Positions 36,236 to 44,459 of a DNA stretch of 64,000 nucleotides are shown piece by piece (position 1 is the stretch's first letter; each line of letters starts with the position of its first letter). The DNA is from Dechloromonas denitrificans. GTDB taxonomy: Bacteria; Pseudomonadota; Gammaproteobacteria; Burkholderiales; Rhodocyclaceae. Below the pieces are notes generated by a model. The model saw only the letters and a program-made list of their open reading frames with translations, had not been told where the DNA came from and ran no database searches. Made by a program: the position numbers and the translations under genes. The stretch covers positions 423,497 to 487,496 of the forward strand of contig NZ_LODL01000021.1 in the NCBI RefSeq assembly GCF_001551835.1. Direction: 5' to 3'.

Positions 36236-38178
36236 ACCGCCCGCTGATGCCAGCCAGCCCGCGCCGCATTCTGTCCGTCATCCCGCCGATGACGCAGTTG
36301 AACACGCCCTACCCGTCGACCGCCTACCTGACCGGCTTTCTTCGTTCGCGCGGCTTCGATGCCGTGCAGGAAGACATTGCCCTGCAACTGGTCCTCGAAC
36401 TGTTTTCGCCGGCCGGCCTGCAGGCCATCCACGACAAGGTGCAGGCGGTGCCGGCCAAGAAACGCTCGCCCTCGCTGCACTGCTTCGCGGAAAATTTCGA
36501 GCGTTACCTCGCCACCGTCACGCCGGCCATCGCCTTTCTGCAAGGGCGTGATCCGTCGATCGGCCATCGCATCTGCGGTCGCAATTTCCTGCCGGAAGGG
36601 CCGCGCTTCGCCTCACTCGACGTCTATATCGACGACGAAGGCGGTGACCCGCTGGCCTGGGCCTTCGGCTCGCTAGGCGTGCAGGACCGGGCGCGCCATC
36701 TCGCAACGCTGTTCCTCAACGACCTGGCCGACGTGCTGCGCGAAGCGGTCGACGCGCGCTTCGAGTTCGTCCGCTACGCCGAATCGCTGGCCCGCAGCCA
36801 GCCGACGTTCGAGCCGCTGGCCCGCGCCCTGGCCGCAGCCCCCAGCCTGGTCGACCAAACGCTGGAAAAACTGACTCTACAGGCAGTCGACCGCGCCCCG
36901 AAGGAAGCCCCCTTGGGGGGCAGCAATCCGCAAATCGTGCTGCTTTCCGTGCCTTTCCCCGGTTCGGTCTATGCCGCCTTCCGCATTGCGCAAAGCATCA
37001 AGGCGCGCGATCCGGGCATCGTCACCGTACTCGGCGGTGGCTGGGTCAATACCGAATTGCGCGAACTGAAAGAGCCGCGCGTCTTCGATTATTTCGACTA
37101 CGTGACGCTCGACGACGGCGAGCAGCCGATCATCGCCCTGCTCGAACACCTCGACGGCAAGCGGCCGCGCCTCAACCTGGTCCGCACCTACTGCCGCGTC
37201 GACGACCAGGTCCGCTACTTCAACAGCAGCGAACCCGACGTCCCCTTCGCCGAAGTCGGCACGCCAACCTGGGACGGCCTGCCGCTCGACCGCTACCTGT
37301 CGTTGCTCGACATGCTCAACCCGATGCACCGCCTGTGGTCGGACGGGCGCTGGAACAAGCTGACCGTCGCCCACGGCTGCTACTGGAAGAAGTGCAGCTT
37401 CTGCGACGTCAGCCTCGACTACATCGGGCGCTACGACGGCGCGCCAGCCGAACTGCTGGTCGATCGCATCGAACAGATCATCGCCGAAACCGGGCAGACC
37501 GGTTTCCATTTCGTCGACGAAGCGGCACCGCCGAAAGCCCTGAAGTCACTGGCCGACGAGCTGCAAAGACGCAACCGCTCGATTTCCTGGTGGGGCAACA
37601 TCCGCTTCGAAAAATCTTTCACCCCGGAACTCTGCAACCAGTTGGCCGACAGCGGCTGCATCGCCGTCTCCGGCGGCCTCGAAGTCGCCTCCGACCGCCT
37701 GCTCAAACTGATGAAGAAAGGCGTCTCGGTCGATCAGGTCGCCCGCGTCACCAAGGCTTTCAGCGAAGCCGGCATCCTCGTCCATGCCTACCTGATGTAC
37801 GGCTTCCCGACGCAGACCGTGCAGGACACCGTCGATGCGCTCGAATACGTCCGCCAGCTATTCGCCGAAGGCTGCATCCAGTCCGGCTTCTTCCACCGCT
37901 TCGCGTGCACCGTCCATTCGCCGGTCGGCCTCAACCCGGCCGAGTACGGCATCAAGCTGCAACCGCTGCCGCCGATCACCTTCGCCAGCAACGACGTCGA
38001 ATTCATCGACCCGACCGGCGTCGACCACAACAGTCTGGGCAAGGCGCTGAACAAGGCGCTCTACAACTACATGCACGGCATCGGGCTGGATGAGGACGTC
38101 CGCGCTTGGTTCAACGAGCGCGTCCCGAAACCGCGCGTCGGCCGCCACTTCATCGCCAAGGCGCTAAGCAGCCGTTGA
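36232..38178 (+). CDS. B12-binding-domain radical SAM protein
   Basis: A 648-residue protein. After a variable N-terminal part, residues about 230-330 look like a cobalamin-binding Rossmann fold (PQIVLLSVPFPGSVYAAFRIAQSIKARDPGIVTVLGGGWVN). The radical SAM domain follows with C383, C388 and C391 in HGCYWKKCSFCDV and SGGLEVASDRLLKLMKKGV. Members of this class do methylations or rearrangements on unactivated carbon. The substrate is unknown. The GTG at 36232 overlaps the patatin stop (GTGA); an ATG at 36247 is an alternative. Confidence 0.85.
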   Translation: MNRPLMPASPRRILSVIPPMTQLNTPYPSTAYLTGFLRSRGFDAVQEDIALQLVLELFSPAGLQAIHDKVQAVPAKKRSPSLHCFAENFERYLATVTPAIAFLQGRDPSIGHRICGRNFLPEGPRFASLDVYIDDEGGDPLAWAFGSLGVQDRARHLATLFLNDLADVLREAVDARFEFVRYAESLARSQPTFEPLARALAAAPSLVDQTLEKLTLQAVDRAPKEAPLGGSNPQIVLLSVPFPGSVYAAFRIAQSIKARDPGIVTVLGGGWVNTELRELKEPRVFDYFDYVTLDDGEQPIIALLEHLDGKRPRLNLVRTYCRVDDQVRYFNSSEPDVPFAEVGTPTWDGLPLDRYLSLLDMLNPMHRLWSDGRWNKLTVAHGCYWKKCSFCDVSLDYIGRYDGAPAELLVDRIEQIIAETGQTGFHFVDEAAPPKALKSLADELQRRNRSISWWGNIRFEKSFTPELCNQLADSGCIAVSGGLEVASDRLLKLMKKGVSVDQVARVTKAFSEAGILVHAYLMYGFPTQTVQDTVDALEYVRQLFAEGCIQSGFFHRFACTVHSPVGLNPAEYGIKLQPLPPITFASNDVEFIDPTGVDHNSLGKALNKALYNYMHGIGLDEDVRAWFNERVPKPRVGRHFIAKALSSR

Positions 38179-38194
38179 TTTTCGGTAAGGAAGA

Positions 38195-38262
38195 TGTCGT
38201 TCCCGCGTAGGCGGGAACCCAGTCAATCCCCCCCTCTGGATTCCCGCTTTCGCGGGAATGAC
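38195..38262. repeat. MITE/dRS3-like palindromic element, short copy 3
   Basis: Two facing hairpins, TTCCCGC..GCGGGAA and ATTCCC-N8-GGGAAT, separated by about 20 bp. It is related to the elements at 3563 and 27163 but lacks their CGCTGA outer ends. It lies in the gap between convergent genes and may act as their terminator. Confidence 0.65.
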
Positions 38263-38324
38263 TCTTAACTCAACGGTGTTACCGGCCAAGCGGGCCTTCT
38301 GTTCATTGCGGCCGAAAAGTCCGC

Positions 38325-38705
38325 TTAAAGGAGTTCGGCCGGGATATTGCCGCCGTTATCGGCCAGTTTCTGCAGCACGGTCTTGTGCAGCCACATGTTC
38401 ATCTGCGCCGAATCACCCATCTTCTCGGCCGGGCAGCCCAGTTCGGACGCCAGTTCCTTGCGTGCCGCCAGGCTGCTGTCCAGGCCGAGCAGTTTCATCA
38501 GATCAACGATGGACGTCTTCCAGTTGAGCTTCTCGGCATGCCCGGCCGCCAGCGCCTCCAGCCTGGCCACGACATCGACCGCGCTGATCGCCACCGGTGC
38601 CGCGGCAGCGGGCGCCTCTACGGCAGCCGGTGCTGCCTCGGCCGCCACTTCTTTCTTTTCATCGCCAAAACCAAGCTTGGCCAGAATGTTGCTGAAGATT
38701 CCCAT
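38325..38705 (-). CDS. DUF3597 domain protein
   Basis: A 126-residue protein. The N-terminus MGIFSNILAKLGFGDEKKE is followed by an Ala/Pro linker to about residue 40 and a helical DUF3597 domain (VDVVARLEALAAGHAEKLNWKTSIVDLMKLLGLDSSLAARKELASELGCPAEKMGDSAQMNMWLHKTVLQKLADNGGNIP). Function unknown; related domains are found in small stress-associated or peptidoglycan-linked proteins. GGAG lies 7 nt before the ATG at 38705, which is therefore preferred over 38735. Confidence 0.85.
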   Translation of the reverse strand: MGIFSNILAKLGFGDEKKEVAAEAAPAAVEAPAAAAPVAISAVDVVARLEALAAGHAEKLNWKTSIVDLMKLLGLDSSLAARKELASELGCPAEKMGDSAQMNMWLHKTVLQKLADNGGNIPAELL

Positions 38706-38813
38706 GCTGTTTCTCCTTCGCGACGGATTGAACAAATGCGCAGCCCGGAAAAATCACCGGGCCTAAGTTCATGTTAGTTGCATTTGGCGACAAGCTTGGT
38801 GAATTTTTATTAA

Positions 38814-38838
38814 GCGGTTTTTACAATTAGCAAACCGC
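38814..38838. other. Stem-loop upstream of hsdR
   Basis: GCGGTTT and AAACCGC separated by 11 nt in the 250-nt gap between the DUF3597 gene and hsdR. The gap is more AT-rich than the surroundings and shows no gene. The stem could be an operator or a terminator facing DUF3597; no clear T tract follows. Confidence 0.35.
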
Positions 38839-38956
38839 CCCCAATCACCCCATCGGCATTACAAAACGGCGAAGCACTGGCCCGGCAGAGGCAAAGTGCG
38901 TTAAATTTCCGGCCATGCTGTCTGCAAGTAACCGCCAATAAATCCGGGGCCCAATC

Positions 38957-41900
38957 ATTTCCAGCAATTTTGCTTTTCTCGCCGAACACGACCCGGTCTT
39001 TCTGCAACTCGCCGGCACTGCCGAGCAGGTCTTCGCAGCCGATCCCAACACAACGCTGATCAAACTGCGGCAGCTGGGCGAAGCCTTGGCGCAGGATATT
39101 GCCGCCCGTGCCGGCGTCGAGTTCGATCACGAAACCACGCAGGCCGATCTGCTCTCTCGACTTGGGCGCGAAATCCGCCTCGACGCCACCGTGCGCAACC
39201 TCTTCCATACCTTGCGTATCGAGGGCAACAAGGCAACACATCAGTTTCGTACCCGACACAAGGAAGCGATGGATGGCCTCAAGCTGGCCCGCGCCCTTGC
39301 CGTCTGGTTTCATCAGTCGTTCGGCAAAGCCGGCGCTGGTTTTCAGCCCGGCCCTTTCATTGCGCCCAGCGACCCCAGTCAGGCCTTGCGTTTGCTGCAA
39401 AGTGAAATCGCACAACTGCGCGCCGAGTTGGGCGACAAAACCACCGCGCTTGAAAACAACCAGCAAGTCGCCGCACTGATCGCCCGTGAAAAGGAAGAGT
39501 ACGCCGTCCTCGCCGAGCAGATGGATGCCGAAGCGCGCACCTACCAAAGCCTGGCGGAAGAACAGGGCGCCGTGCTCGACCGCGTCCGGCTGGAATTCGA
39601 GCAACGACTGCAAGCCCTGCAAAGGCAAGTCGACGCCAGTCAGAAAGCGGCTCAACAGGTCAGCCAAAGCACCGGGAATGCCAGTAAACAACTGGTGCTC
39701 AGCGAGGAACTCACCCGCATCCTGATCGACCAGCAACTAATCCAGGCCGGCTGGGAGGCCGATACCCAGCAACTCACCTACGCCCGCGGTGCACGCCCGG
39801 AAAATGGTAAAAACCAAGCGATCGCCGAATGGCCGACGCTCGGCAAGGAAGCCGCCGATTACGTGCTGTTCGCCGGCTTGACGCCGATCGCCGTCGTCGA
39901 AGCCAAGCGCCAAAACGCCAACGTCGCCGGCAAGATTCCGCAGGCCGAACGTTATGCACGCGGCTACCGCCAATTGCCGGCCGCCCAACCGGCATGGCAA
40001 CTCGAAGGCCACCACAGTGGCTGGCCCGATGCCGAAAGCAGCCACTTCGAAATCCCCTTCGTCTACTCCAGCAACAGCCGGCCCTACCTGCAGCAGCTCG
40101 CTGAACAGAGCGGCACCTGGTTCCGCGATGTGCGCCGCCCGGCCAATCTCGCCAAGCCGCTGATGGATTTCCACACCCCGGCCGGCCTGCTGGATATGCT
40201 GACGCGCAGCAAGAGCGAGGCTGAAGCCAGGCTGCAACAGGAAGGTTTCACCTATCTGCGCCTGCGCAACTATCAGGAACGCGCCATTCAGGCCGTCGAA
40301 GCGGCTCTCGCCGCCGGCCAGCCCAACTGCCTGCTGGCGATGGCCACCGGCACCGGCAAGACGCGCACCATCATCGGGCTGATGTACCGCTTCCTGAAAG
40401 CCGAACGCTTCCGGCGCATCCTCTTCCTCGTCGACCGCAGCGCCCTCGGCCAGCAAGCCCAGGAAAACTTCGATGAAGCCGCGCTCGAACAAAACCTGCC
40501 GCTCTCCAAGGCCTACAACATCGCCGAAATGGGCGACATGGCGGCCGAAGCCGAAACCCGCGTCCAGGTCGCCACCGTACAGGCCATGGTCAAGCGCATC
40601 TTCCAGAGCGACTCCCCGCCGGGCATCGACGAATTCGACTGCATCATCATCGACGAAGCCCACCGCGGCTACACCCTCGATCAGGAAATGTCCGAAGGTG
40701 AACTGCAGGTCCGCGACCAGGCTCAATACCTGTCCACCTACCGCCGCGTCCTCGACTACTTCGACGCCACCAGGATTGCGCTGACCGCCACGCCGGCCAA
40801 ACACACCAGCGACATCTTCGGCCGCCCGGTCTACACCTACTCCTACCGCGAAGCCGTTGCCGACGACTGGCTGATCGACCACGAACCGCCGATCCGCTAC
40901 GAAACGCTGCTCAGCAAGCACGGCATCAAATTCGCCAAGGGCGAGCAAGTCAGCGCCATCGACCTCGGCACCGGCGAAATCGAGCAATCCGAACTCGAAG
41001 ACGAGCTGAAATTCGACGTCGAAAGCTTCAACCGCCGCGTCATCAACGAAGATTTCAACCGCGTCATCTGCGAGCAACTGGTCGAAGAAATCGATCCGTT
41101 CAGCGAAGAAAAAACCCTGATCTTCTGCGCCACCGACCTCCACGCCGACATGGTCAAGCGCCTGCTCGACGCTGCCTTCAAGGAAAAATACGGCGACGAA
41201 TACGCCGAAGCCGCCGTCCGCAAGATCACCGGCCAGTCGGACAAGATCAAGCAACTGATCGCCCGCTACAAAAATGAGCGCTACCCCAGCATCGCCATCA
41301 CCGTCGACCTGCTCACCACCGGCATCGACGTCCCCGCCATCAGCCATATCGTCTTCATGCGCCGCGTCCGTTCGCGCATCCTCTACGAACAGATGATCGG
41401 CCGCGCCACCCGCCGCTGCGACGACATCGGCAAAACCGTGTTCAAAATCTACGACCCGGTCGATATCTACAAGGCGCTCGAAGCGGTCAACACCATGCAA
41501 CCGCTGGTCAAGGACCCAAACATCACGCTCGAACAACTGGTCGGCGAACTCGACAACCCGGCCAGTTTCACCGCACCCGGCAGCCGCAAAGACCAGACTC
41601 ACGCCCACGATGTTCTCGACGCCATCAGCCAGAAGCTCATGCGCGTCCTGCGCAGCGCCACGCACCAGGCCGAGAAAAAGCCCGAACTCAAAACCCGGCT
41701 CGACGAACTCGAACAACACTGGGGCGTCGCCCCGGCCACCCTCCACCAGCACCTGCGCGAGCTGGGGCCGACTGCTGCGGTCGACTGGCTGAAACAGCAA
41801 AAATCGCTGATCGCCCAGGTCGAAGGCCTCCGGCTGATGATCGGCAGCCCCTACAAGCCGATCATCTCCGGCCACCAGGACGAATTGCTCGCCCGCGAAC

Positions 41901-42424
41901 AAAGCTACGGCGACTACCGCAAGCCCGAGGACTACCTCGACAGCTTCAACCACTTCATCCAGCAGCAACTCAACCAGTCCGCCGCCTTGAGTGTCGTGGT
42001 CAATCGCCCGAAAGACCTGAGCCGCGAGCAACTGCGCGAAGTCCGCCTGCTCCTCGACGAACACGGCTACTCCGAAGCCCGCCTGCAAACCGCCTGGCGC
42101 AACCGCAGCAACCAGGACATCGCCGCCAGCATCATCGGCTACATCCGCCAGGCCGCGCTGGGCGAAGCCCTGCTCCCCTTCGAGCAACGCGTCGCCCAAG
42201 CCATGCTGCGCATTTTCAGCCTGACCAACTGGTCGCCCGTGCAACGCAAATGGCTGGACCGCCTGGCCAAGCAGTTGCACCACGAAGTCGTCATCGACCA
42301 GCAATTCGTCAACCGCGCCTTCGCCACTGACGGCGGTGCCAAGCGGCTCGATGCCATGCTTGGCGGCACGCTGGATAAGGTGCTCGAAACGCTGGCCGAT
42401 GGCCTGTGGTCGAGTGCAGCCTGA
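38957..42424 (+). CDS. hsdR: Type I restriction endonuclease subunit R
   Basis: A roughly 1155-residue HsdR. An N-terminal region like EcoEI-type R subunits (SSNFAFLAEHDPVFLQLAGTAEQVFAADPNTTLIKLRQLGEALAQ) is followed by a coiled coil, the nuclease core (DYVLFAGLTPIAVVEAKRQN), helicase motifs MATGTGKTRTI and IIIDEAHRGYT, and a C-terminal translocase part. It cuts DNA after ATP-driven translocation when the HsdS site is unmethylated. The conserved N-terminus begins at an ATT codon (38957); no ATG, GTG or TTG is in frame until TTG at 39086, which would delete about 43 conserved residues. The frame is otherwise intact. Confidence 0.9.
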   Translation: MSSNFAFLAEHDPVFLQLAGTAEQVFAADPNTTLIKLRQLGEALAQDIAARAGVEFDHETTQADLLSRLGREIRLDATVRNLFHTLRIEGNKATHQFRTRHKEAMDGLKLARALAVWFHQSFGKAGAGFQPGPFIAPSDPSQALRLLQSEIAQLRAELGDKTTALENNQQVAALIAREKEEYAVLAEQMDAEARTYQSLAEEQGAVLDRVRLEFEQRLQALQRQVDASQKAAQQVSQSTGNASKQLVLSEELTRILIDQQLIQAGWEADTQQLTYARGARPENGKNQAIAEWPTLGKEAADYVLFAGLTPIAVVEAKRQNANVAGKIPQAERYARGYRQLPAAQPAWQLEGHHSGWPDAESSHFEIPFVYSSNSRPYLQQLAEQSGTWFRDVRRPANLAKPLMDFHTPAGLLDMLTRSKSEAEARLQQEGFTYLRLRNYQERAIQAVEAALAAGQPNCLLAMATGTGKTRTIIGLMYRFLKAERFRRILFLVDRSALGQQAQENFDEAALEQNLPLSKAYNIAEMGDMAAEAETRVQVATVQAMVKRIFQSDSPPGIDEFDCIIIDEAHRGYTLDQEMSEGELQVRDQAQYLSTYRRVLDYFDATRIALTATPAKHTSDIFGRPVYTYSYREAVADDWLIDHEPPIRYETLLSKHGIKFAKGEQVSAIDLGTGEIEQSELEDELKFDVESFNRRVINEDFNRVICEQLVEEIDPFSEEKTLIFCATDLHADMVKRLLDAAFKEKYGDEYAEAAVRKITGQSDKIKQLIARYKNERYPSIAITVDLLTTGIDVPAISHIVFMRRVRSRILYEQMIGRATRRCDDIGKTVFKIYDPVDIYKALEAVNTMQPLVKDPNITLEQLVGELDNPASFTAPGSRKDQTHAHDVLDAISQKLMRVLRSATHQAEKKPELKTRLDELEQHWGVAPATLHQHLRELGPTAAVDWLKQQKSLIAQVEGLRLMIGSPYKPIISGHQDELLAREQSYGDYRKPEDYLDSFNHFIQQQLNQSAALSVVVNRPKDLSREQLREVRLLLDEHGYSEARLQTAWRNRSNQDIAASIIGYIRQAALGEALLPFEQRVAQAMLRIFSLTNWSPVQRKWLDRLAKQLHHEVVIDQQFVNRAFATDGGAKRLDAMLGGTLDKVLETLADGLWSSAA

Positions 42425-42520
42425 TCAACCAAGACGCCCCGCAGCAACATCAGTCATGAAGACGGAAGATGGGTTTGGTAACATCGGACAAACAGCGGTT
42501 GCGAATCAAAGGAGAAAAGC

Positions 42521-42817
42521 GTGAATCTGAAACCATCGACGGTGTTAAACCAGAACCGCGAACTGATTCGGCAAGTCGTTCTCAGCCATCGCTCCAATAA
42601 TCCCCGTGTGTTCGGCTCAGTCATTCACGGAACGGATACGGACACCAGCGATCTGGATTTGCTGGTTGACCCGTTGCCGGGCGTCACCCTGTTCGACCTT
42701 GGTGCAATTCAGATAGAACTCGAAGAATCCCTCGGCATTTCGGTGGATGTTCTGACGCCGAAAGACCTGCCCAAAAGGTTCCGGGACCAGGTACTGGGTG
42801 AAGCGCTTCCTGTATGA
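42521..42817 (+). CDS. mntA: MntA-type minimal nucleotidyltransferase antitoxin
   Basis: A 98-residue MNT-domain protein with the motif GS-X10-DXD (G32, S33, D44, D46) in FGSVIHGTDTDTSDLDLLVD. In characterised pairs the nucleotidyltransferase AMPylates a Tyr of the HEPN toxin to neutralise it. The stop overlaps the next start in an ATGA junction. It lies between hsdR and fic inside the restriction-modification locus. Confidence 0.88.
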   Translation: MNLKPSTVLNQNRELIRQVVLSHRSNNPRVFGSVIHGTDTDTSDLDLLVDPLPGVTLFDLGAIQIELEESLGISVDVLTPKDLPKRFRDQVLGEALPV

Positions 42818-43164
42818 CAGCACCACAAAATCGCCAGGCCGACTATGTGGCGCTGATGCTCAGCGCAGCCACTCAGGCAAGAAGCTACACCGAAGGAATG
42901 TCCCAAGCTGATTTCCTTGAAGACTCGAAAACGCAAGATGCCGTCATTATGAAATTGCTGGTCATTGGCGAATTGGCCGCCCAGTTGCTTGAAGAGCATA
43001 ACGAATTCACTGGCACGCATCCGGAAATTCCATGGCATCAGATGAAAGGCATGCGTAATCGGATGGCCCACGGCTACTTTGAGCTGAACATGGATGTAGT
43101 CTGGGATACGGTTCAATTGGCGCTCCCTGATCTCGAAGCCAATTTGCGCTTGATCACTCGCTAG
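42814..43164 (+). CDS. hepT: HepT-type HEPN toxin (DUF86)
   Basis: A 116-residue all-helical HEPN protein. The toxin motif RX4HXY is complete (R81, H86, Y88 in RNRMAHGYF). HEPN toxins of this type are ribonucleases; Y88 is the expected site of AMPylation by the upstream MntA. The pair overlaps by 4 nt and is a self-contained toxin-antitoxin module in the defence island. Confidence 0.88.
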   Translation: MTAPQNRQADYVALMLSAATQARSYTEGMSQADFLEDSKTQDAVIMKLLVIGELAAQLLEEHNEFTGTHPEIPWHQMKGMRNRMAHGYFELNMDVVWDTVQLALPDLEANLRLITR

Positions 43165-43175
43165 CGCCAGCCGCC

Positions 43176-43238
43176 TGAGCCGAATCATCGCACCATTCGG
43201 CTCAGAATATGAGCCGAATAATGTTAACATTTGGCTCA
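43176..43238. promoter_or_regulatory. Twin palindromic operator upstream of fic
   Basis: Two copies of a 29-bp palindrome, TGAGCCGAAT-N9-ATTCGGCTCA at 43176-43204 and TGAGCCGAAT-N9-ATTTGGCTCA at 43210-43238, separated by 5 bp, between hepT and fic and ending 24 nt before the fic ATG. Arms and internal spacing are the same in both. This looks like a tandem operator for a dimeric regulator, most simply the winged-helix C-terminus of Fic itself. Confidence 0.75.
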
Positions 43239-43262
43239 TCGACTTGAATATCTCCCGCCCGC

Positions 43263-44459
43263 ATGCACCACTGGATCTGGCAACACCCCGACTGGCCCCA
43301 TTTCGGCTGGCAGGCTGAAACGCTTGCCCCGTTGTTGCGCCAGGTTGCCCTCGCCCAGGGCCGGTTACTCGGGCGCACGCGCACCGGCGATCAAACGCTG
43401 CAAGCCGAATTCAGCCTGGACGCCCTGTTGCAGAACATCGTCAATTCCGGCGCCATCGAAGGCGAACGGCTCAATGTCGAATCCGTTCGCTCCAGCCTGG
43501 CTCGCCGCCTCGGCCTCGATGCTGGCAGCGCCCAACCCGAAGCGCGCAGCGAAGGGCTGGCGCGCATCATGTGGGACGCCACCACCAATCTCGACGCCCC
43601 GCTCAGCGAAGCCCGCCTGTTGCAATGGCATAGCTGGCTCTTTGCCGGCGACGACGGCTTCCTGGGCCACAAAATCCGCATCGGCGACTGGCGCGGCAAC
43701 GACCCGATGCAAGTCGTCTCCGGCCGCATCGACCGCCCCACCGTGCACTTCGAAGCCCCGCCGCGTGACGGGCTGGAAGCCCGCCTTGCCGAATTCGTCG
43801 CCTGGTTCAACGCCAGCCGCAGCGACGCCAGGCTTGACCCGCTGCTGCGCGCCGCCATCGCCCACTTCTGGTTCGTCACCCTGCACCCGTTCGACGATGG
43901 CAACGGCCGCCTCACCCGCGCCCTGACCGATCTTGCGCTGGCCCAGGGCGAACAGCAGAGCATCCGCTTCTACGCCATGTCCGTCGCCATCCTGGCCGAC
44001 CGCAAGGGTTACTACCAGCATTTGGAAAATGGCCAAAAACTGGCGTCGACCGCAGCATTTGCCGAACCGCTCGACCTCACCCCCTGGCTAGGCTGGTTCC
44101 TGAACACCCTGCAGCAAGCTATCGCCGACGCCGAAGCGCAGATCGACCGCGTCCTCGGCAAAAGCCAGTTCTGGCTGCAGCACCGCCAGCACGGCCTCGG
44201 CCCGGAACAGATCAAGGTCCTCAACCGCCTGCTCGACGGCGACCAGGCCGAGCGCGGCGGCTTCGCCCAGGGCATCAGTGCCGCCCAATACCAGGCCGTC
44301 GCCAAGGTCAGCAAAGCCACCGCCACCCGCCATCTCGCCGACCTCGTCGCCAAGGGCTGCCTGGTCAAGCTGCCCGGCGGCGGTCGCAACACCCGCTATC
44401 AAATCCTCTGGCCCGCCACCGGCGCGGCCGCCATCGTACAAACCCCGGAACACCCATGA
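43263..44459 (+). CDS. Fic family AMP-transferase (DUF4172-Fic-wHTH)
   Basis: A 398-residue Fic protein. The N-terminus (MHHWIWQHPDWPHFGWQAETL) is DUF4172. A class II inhibitory helix motif S-x3-E-G is present at S62-E66-G67 in NSGAIEGE. The catalytic loop HPFDDGNGR lies at 208-216 and is intact. The C-terminus contains a winged-helix segment (SKATATRHLADLVAKGCLVKLPGGGRNTRYQI). It should transfer AMP to target proteins or to itself and may bind the twin palindrome upstream. The stop overlaps hsdM (ATGA), so fic and hsdM-hsdS are coupled. Confidence 0.9.
   Translation: MHHWIWQHPDWPHFGWQAETLAPLLRQVALAQGRLLGRTRTGDQTLQAEFSLDALLQNIVNSGAIEGERLNVESVRSSLARRLGLDAGSAQPEARSEGLARIMWDATTNLDAPLSEARLLQWHSWLFAGDDGFLGHKIRIGDWRGNDPMQVVSGRIDRPTVHFEAPPRDGLEARLAEFVAWFNASRSDARLDPLLRAAIAHFWFVTLHPFDDGNGRLTRALTDLALAQGEQQSIRFYAMSVAILADRKGYYQHLENGQKLASTAAFAEPLDLTPWLGWFLNTLQQAIADAEAQIDRVLGKSQFWLQHRQHGLGPEQIKVLNRLLDGDQAERGGFAQGISAAQYQAVAKVSKATATRHLADLVAKGCLVKLPGGGRNTRYQILWPATGAAAIVQTPEHP

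Noticed and set aside
39737..42304. 855-residue open frame on the minus strand
   Set aside because: It lies antisense to hsdR, is made of Val/Asp/Gln/Arg-rich text typical of GC-rich shadow frames, and has no recognisable domain.
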